Source: Beroe ovata
Taxonomy: Eukaryota > Ctenophora > Nuda > Beroida > Beroidae
Direction: 5' to 3'
Assembly (NCBI GenBank): GCA_946803715.1
Contig: CAMPET010000049.1
Span: 117,627-181,626 of the forward strand
DNA: 64,000 nt
Shown: positions 61,480 through 64,000 of the stretch, piece by piece
How the letters are laid out: every line of letters starts with the position of its first letter
Position numbering within the stretch: the first letter of the stretch is position 1
Notes under the pieces: generated by a model
Told to the model about the DNA's origin: nothing
The model's database searches: none
Seen by the model: the letters and a program-made list of their open reading frames with translations, nothing else
Translations under genes and position numbers: made by a program

Positions 61480-63719
61480 TGCTGAACCTTGTGCTGGGAG
61501 TATTCGGATCAGAGTTCAAATGGTATTCAAAGATATTCGAAGATAATGCAGATGGCTGGATAGACCTCAGGAGCTCCAATTATTCTTCCTTGAATGTGAA
61601 AAGTAATGTTCTCAGTTCAAGATATCTATCTTTTGCTGTAAGTCGATCATTAAGATTATATACCCTACTACACAGTGCATCTTATACACACAGAGCTACC
61701 TATGGTTAATCTGTACACACACATACTATTCTGCATTATTTCTCTGCAATATTCCCATCATGTATAGAAGGGAGTTGGCTGTCGCCCGATTGACTGCCTC
61801 TCCTCTCCTCTCACTCTGAATTGACTGCTTGCAATAAAACACTGGTGTATATGATATCTCTCTCTCAACTGCATACAAATCACAATTCATATATCATATT
61901 ATATACAAAGTTTTGTGGAGACCGGTTTTGCTTGCCAGCAATAGTGGTGACTGGTGAGTCTGTGTTATATAACAGAAAGCTGGAACAGCAGCTGTAGTCG
62001 ACCATCACAATAATATGGACAACCAACCGTATTATATGACACAGGGCTTCATCCAGCATTAATTCGATTCCATGTCATTTTTTTCGGGTAAAAGATTGAC
62101 CAAAAGTTCGTTTCAGAGACGAAACCTGACGTTCGACTTTCCGTTTTATGGAGAAAATATCAAAGCTGTGAAAGTCACCACACAAGGTAAATTCTAGTCG
62201 TGTGATACATCTTCTACTCTCTTGATTCTTAACTCTGAATCCACTTCTCCATGTTAGTCAGTATTTTATCCTGTGTAAGCTTGTACCTAGCCAGTAAGTA
62301 CCACTCTATCCCTGCATCAGCACACTGTATTAAAGTGTCCGTCATATAGTGGTTCCAACACAATTTAGTGACCATGGACGCTGGATAATTCCTCATTTCC
62401 ATGGTCAGTACATCACATGACGTGTCTAAACTTGATACACACTAACCGATTACCGTACGGATGGAACACCAATTGATAAATGACCATCTTTTGCAGTTCT
62501 ATTTCCGGTTATAACGAGCTCATTACAATAGACAACAACAACTCTTTCCAAGCGTGGAGAGCTAGTTAACACACATACACGTGTGCACGCATGATTACCA
62601 ACTGAGCTACTGTATAGAGTGCGACGGAGTCGTATGATACTGAGCAGAGACGATTGCAATGCTAAACTCATTGAGTTTTCCAATACGTAAATCCAAAACA
62701 AGCTTACAATAATAAGAGCGCATAATATAATGAACTAAGGGAGGGTGTGGGTCCACTAAGCGAGACCTGATGCGCATTGGCCATACCTACGCGAGTCATG
62801 CACCAGCAATTCTCGCGAATTAATCACTAATAACTATCGCAGGGTTCATATCGATGATTGGTGAGGATTACCAGCAGGTGGCTGACGCTCACTACATCTC
62901 CCCACTCATGGCTAACTTTTCACCCTCCAAGCTGGAACCCACGCAAGATGTTAGAATACACCAGGACGGTAAGTTCGTTACACACACGTATACACATATT
63001 ACACACGTGTACATTGTATACAATACACATCATGTACAAACGTGTACATTGTACACTGTACATTGTATATATGAAGTGGGGTGTGAACATATACCCACAT
63101 TGCCATAATGTACAATGACAATTGTGTTTTGGATACTGGACAATGCTGATTCCATCCTTTACCCGCAGCTTCACCAATTGACATGCATAATAACAACAGT
63201 TTCCCCTCCATATTCTGTCAAATATTCTGTCATGACCCATGACCCTGCTAATTACCCGTGTTAGCAGTCATGAGCCCATTCATTTGTGTCAGCAGTCTCT
63301 ACTTTGCTTCACACATAGTTTCATTCTCTGTGATTCCTCTGATCCACTCAAACTGTGATACACACACACATTCAACATTTCTAGGTTTTCCTCCTATTTT
63401 GACAAATAAGTCCACAGCTGCTGTACCCTATATCCTATGGTACGTAAAGGAAGCGTGGCAAGTGCGATGATAAGCCACGCCCATATTTGAGAGACGTGTC
63501 AATGTGTGCTGTACAATACACACTGTATAGTGTATACATAGTACAGACTACAGTGTGCTGTGTGCACTGTACAGTGTACACTGTGATACATTTTAACTCG
63601 ATAATTGTGCGATACAATAACCTAACCACTGTATCCTATGTTCACTATCATAGTGCCGGACACTACAGAGTCAACTCAGATTGTTGTAACTGTCGATAAT
63701 ATTTGGTCATCATTGGCTG
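61480..63719 (+). CDS. Plexin-domain-containing (PLXDC/TEM7-like) protein, partial
   Basis: Three exons join in phase: 61480-61637 (EFKWYSKIFEDNADGWIDLR, LNVKSNVLSSRYLSFA), 62117-62186 (RRNLTFDFPFYGENIKAVKV), 62843-62968 (GFISMIGEDYQQVADAHYIS, PLMANFSPSKLEPTQDVRIH). They follow PLXDC1/2 closely: W.N...........SN....RVNLSFDFPFYGH....ITVATGGFI.TG...H....YIAPLMANF.P. The next exon is uncertain: 63654-~63705 (VPDTTESTQIVVTVDNIW) fits the phase and the TALVVQWDHV position; 63388-63440 (FPPILTNKSTAAVPYILW) is an alternative. The first exon(s) with the signal peptide are not found, perhaps lost in the assembly join at 59543, and the PSI and transmembrane parts lie beyond the right edge. PLXDC proteins are cell-surface receptors for matrix/PEDF-type ligands in vertebrates. 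Confidence 0.75.
62990..63120. repeat. GTACA/TGTAC-rich palindromic tract in the PLXDC-like gene
   Basis: ACACGTGTACATTGTATACA and CGTGTACATTGTACACTGTA-type sequence with many overlapping self-complementary words. A second tract lies at 63,500-63,590 (GTGCACTGTACAGTGTACAC). Intronic under the proposed gene model. Confidence 0.7.
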
Positions 63720-63968
63720 ATTGATCGCTATGAGTTGATTCGAAACTACGCTAGGTCTCCTTATTTCAATGCCACACATTATTTGGCTCCAATCAGCATG
63801 CGTATATTTCCTACTAATTAGCCGAATATAATGAAGGTCCCAATTAGCACAATATGAAGGAGAGTTGGAACCTGGGTACACACAAGTGAGTTAAACAGAC
63901 CCTGTACACTGGAGCTGTCATGCCGTCATGTGTTTGCATTGTTATATAGTGTCTAGCATGGAGACACT

Positions 63969-64000
63969 GTGTGTGTGTGTGTGAGTGTGTGTGTGTGTGT
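63969..64000. repeat. (TG)n microsatellite at the window edge
   Basis: TG repeats with one GAG interruption, truncated by the end of the window. Confidence 0.9.

Noticed and set aside
61960-62050. Exon reading VVDHHNNMDNQPYYMTQ between PLXDC-like exons, resembling the DHH..YYT motif of PLXDC
   Set aside because: No GT donor follows. The equivalent position is already filled by the exon at 61480-61637, and including it would break the phase.
62560-62625. tRNA-like gene on the minus strand (GTAGCTCAGTTGGTAATCATG A-box)
   Set aside because: The A-box is good, but no GGTTCGA-type B-box or acceptor-stem pairing follows at the right distance. At most a decayed tRNA-derived repeat.

Overview
The window is nuclear DNA from an animal. 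The genes are split by many short GT-AG introns (often 50-250 bp). The gene set is metazoan: COG2, ATG9, alpha-tubulin, NEK1, a FAM120/constitutive-coactivator-type gene, a two-pore K+ channel, a collagen-IV-type NC1 gene and a plexin-domain-containing (PLXDC) gene. Compact genes, an SRCR plus Cys-rich receptor, many CpG-rich hairpin repeats and TG/AC microsatellites suggest an early-branching marine invertebrate. A sponge is my best guess, but no single gene proves it. Exon boundaries below were worked out by hand from reading phase, splice consensus and family similarity.

Layout. 35-6592 (+): COG2, 16 exons, with a complete membrane-receptor gene (SRCR plus Cys-rich repeats) nested on the same strand in its large intron 12. 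6.5-12.0 kb: repeats only (a duplicated COG2 last exon, a foldback element, a ~143-bp satellite, CpG-rich hairpins). 12083-25295 (-): ATG9, 15 exons. Its 7.6-kb intron 7 holds an antisense, intronless METTL24-like membrane methyltransferase gene, a LINE fragment and a 4.9-kb minisatellite. 26.1-27.3 kb (-): LINE and hAT transposon relics. 28232-31044 (-): FAM120-like gene. 31608-32594 (-): two-pore K+ channel. 34.1-34.9 kb: foldback repeats. 35198-37243 (-): alpha-tubulin. 37.5-43.2 kb: no gene recognised. 43245-46701 (+): secreted protein with a full collagen IV NC1 domain but no Gly-X-Y helix. 48602-56411 (-): NEK1 kinase, 17 exons. 57.1-61.45 kb: CpG-rich repeats and a 1.4-kb direct duplication. 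61480 to beyond the right edge (+): PLXDC-like gene, partial.

The genes are mostly housekeeping or structural and do not form a pathway: Golgi tethering (COG2), autophagy lipid scramblase (ATG9), microtubules and cilia (alpha-tubulin, NEK1), extracellular matrix and adhesion (NC1 protein, PLXDC-like, SRCR receptor), membrane potential (K2P). The most novel item is the collagen-less NC1 gene. A second result concerns assembly quality: of nine single-N positions, four sit exactly at the end of a sequence that reappears a few hundred bases to 1.9 kb later. This is what unmerged overlapping contigs or haplotypes produce, so the local 'duplications' at 6.5-7.2, 44.1-44.2, 53.1-53.5 and 58.1-61.45 kb should not be read as biology without checking.
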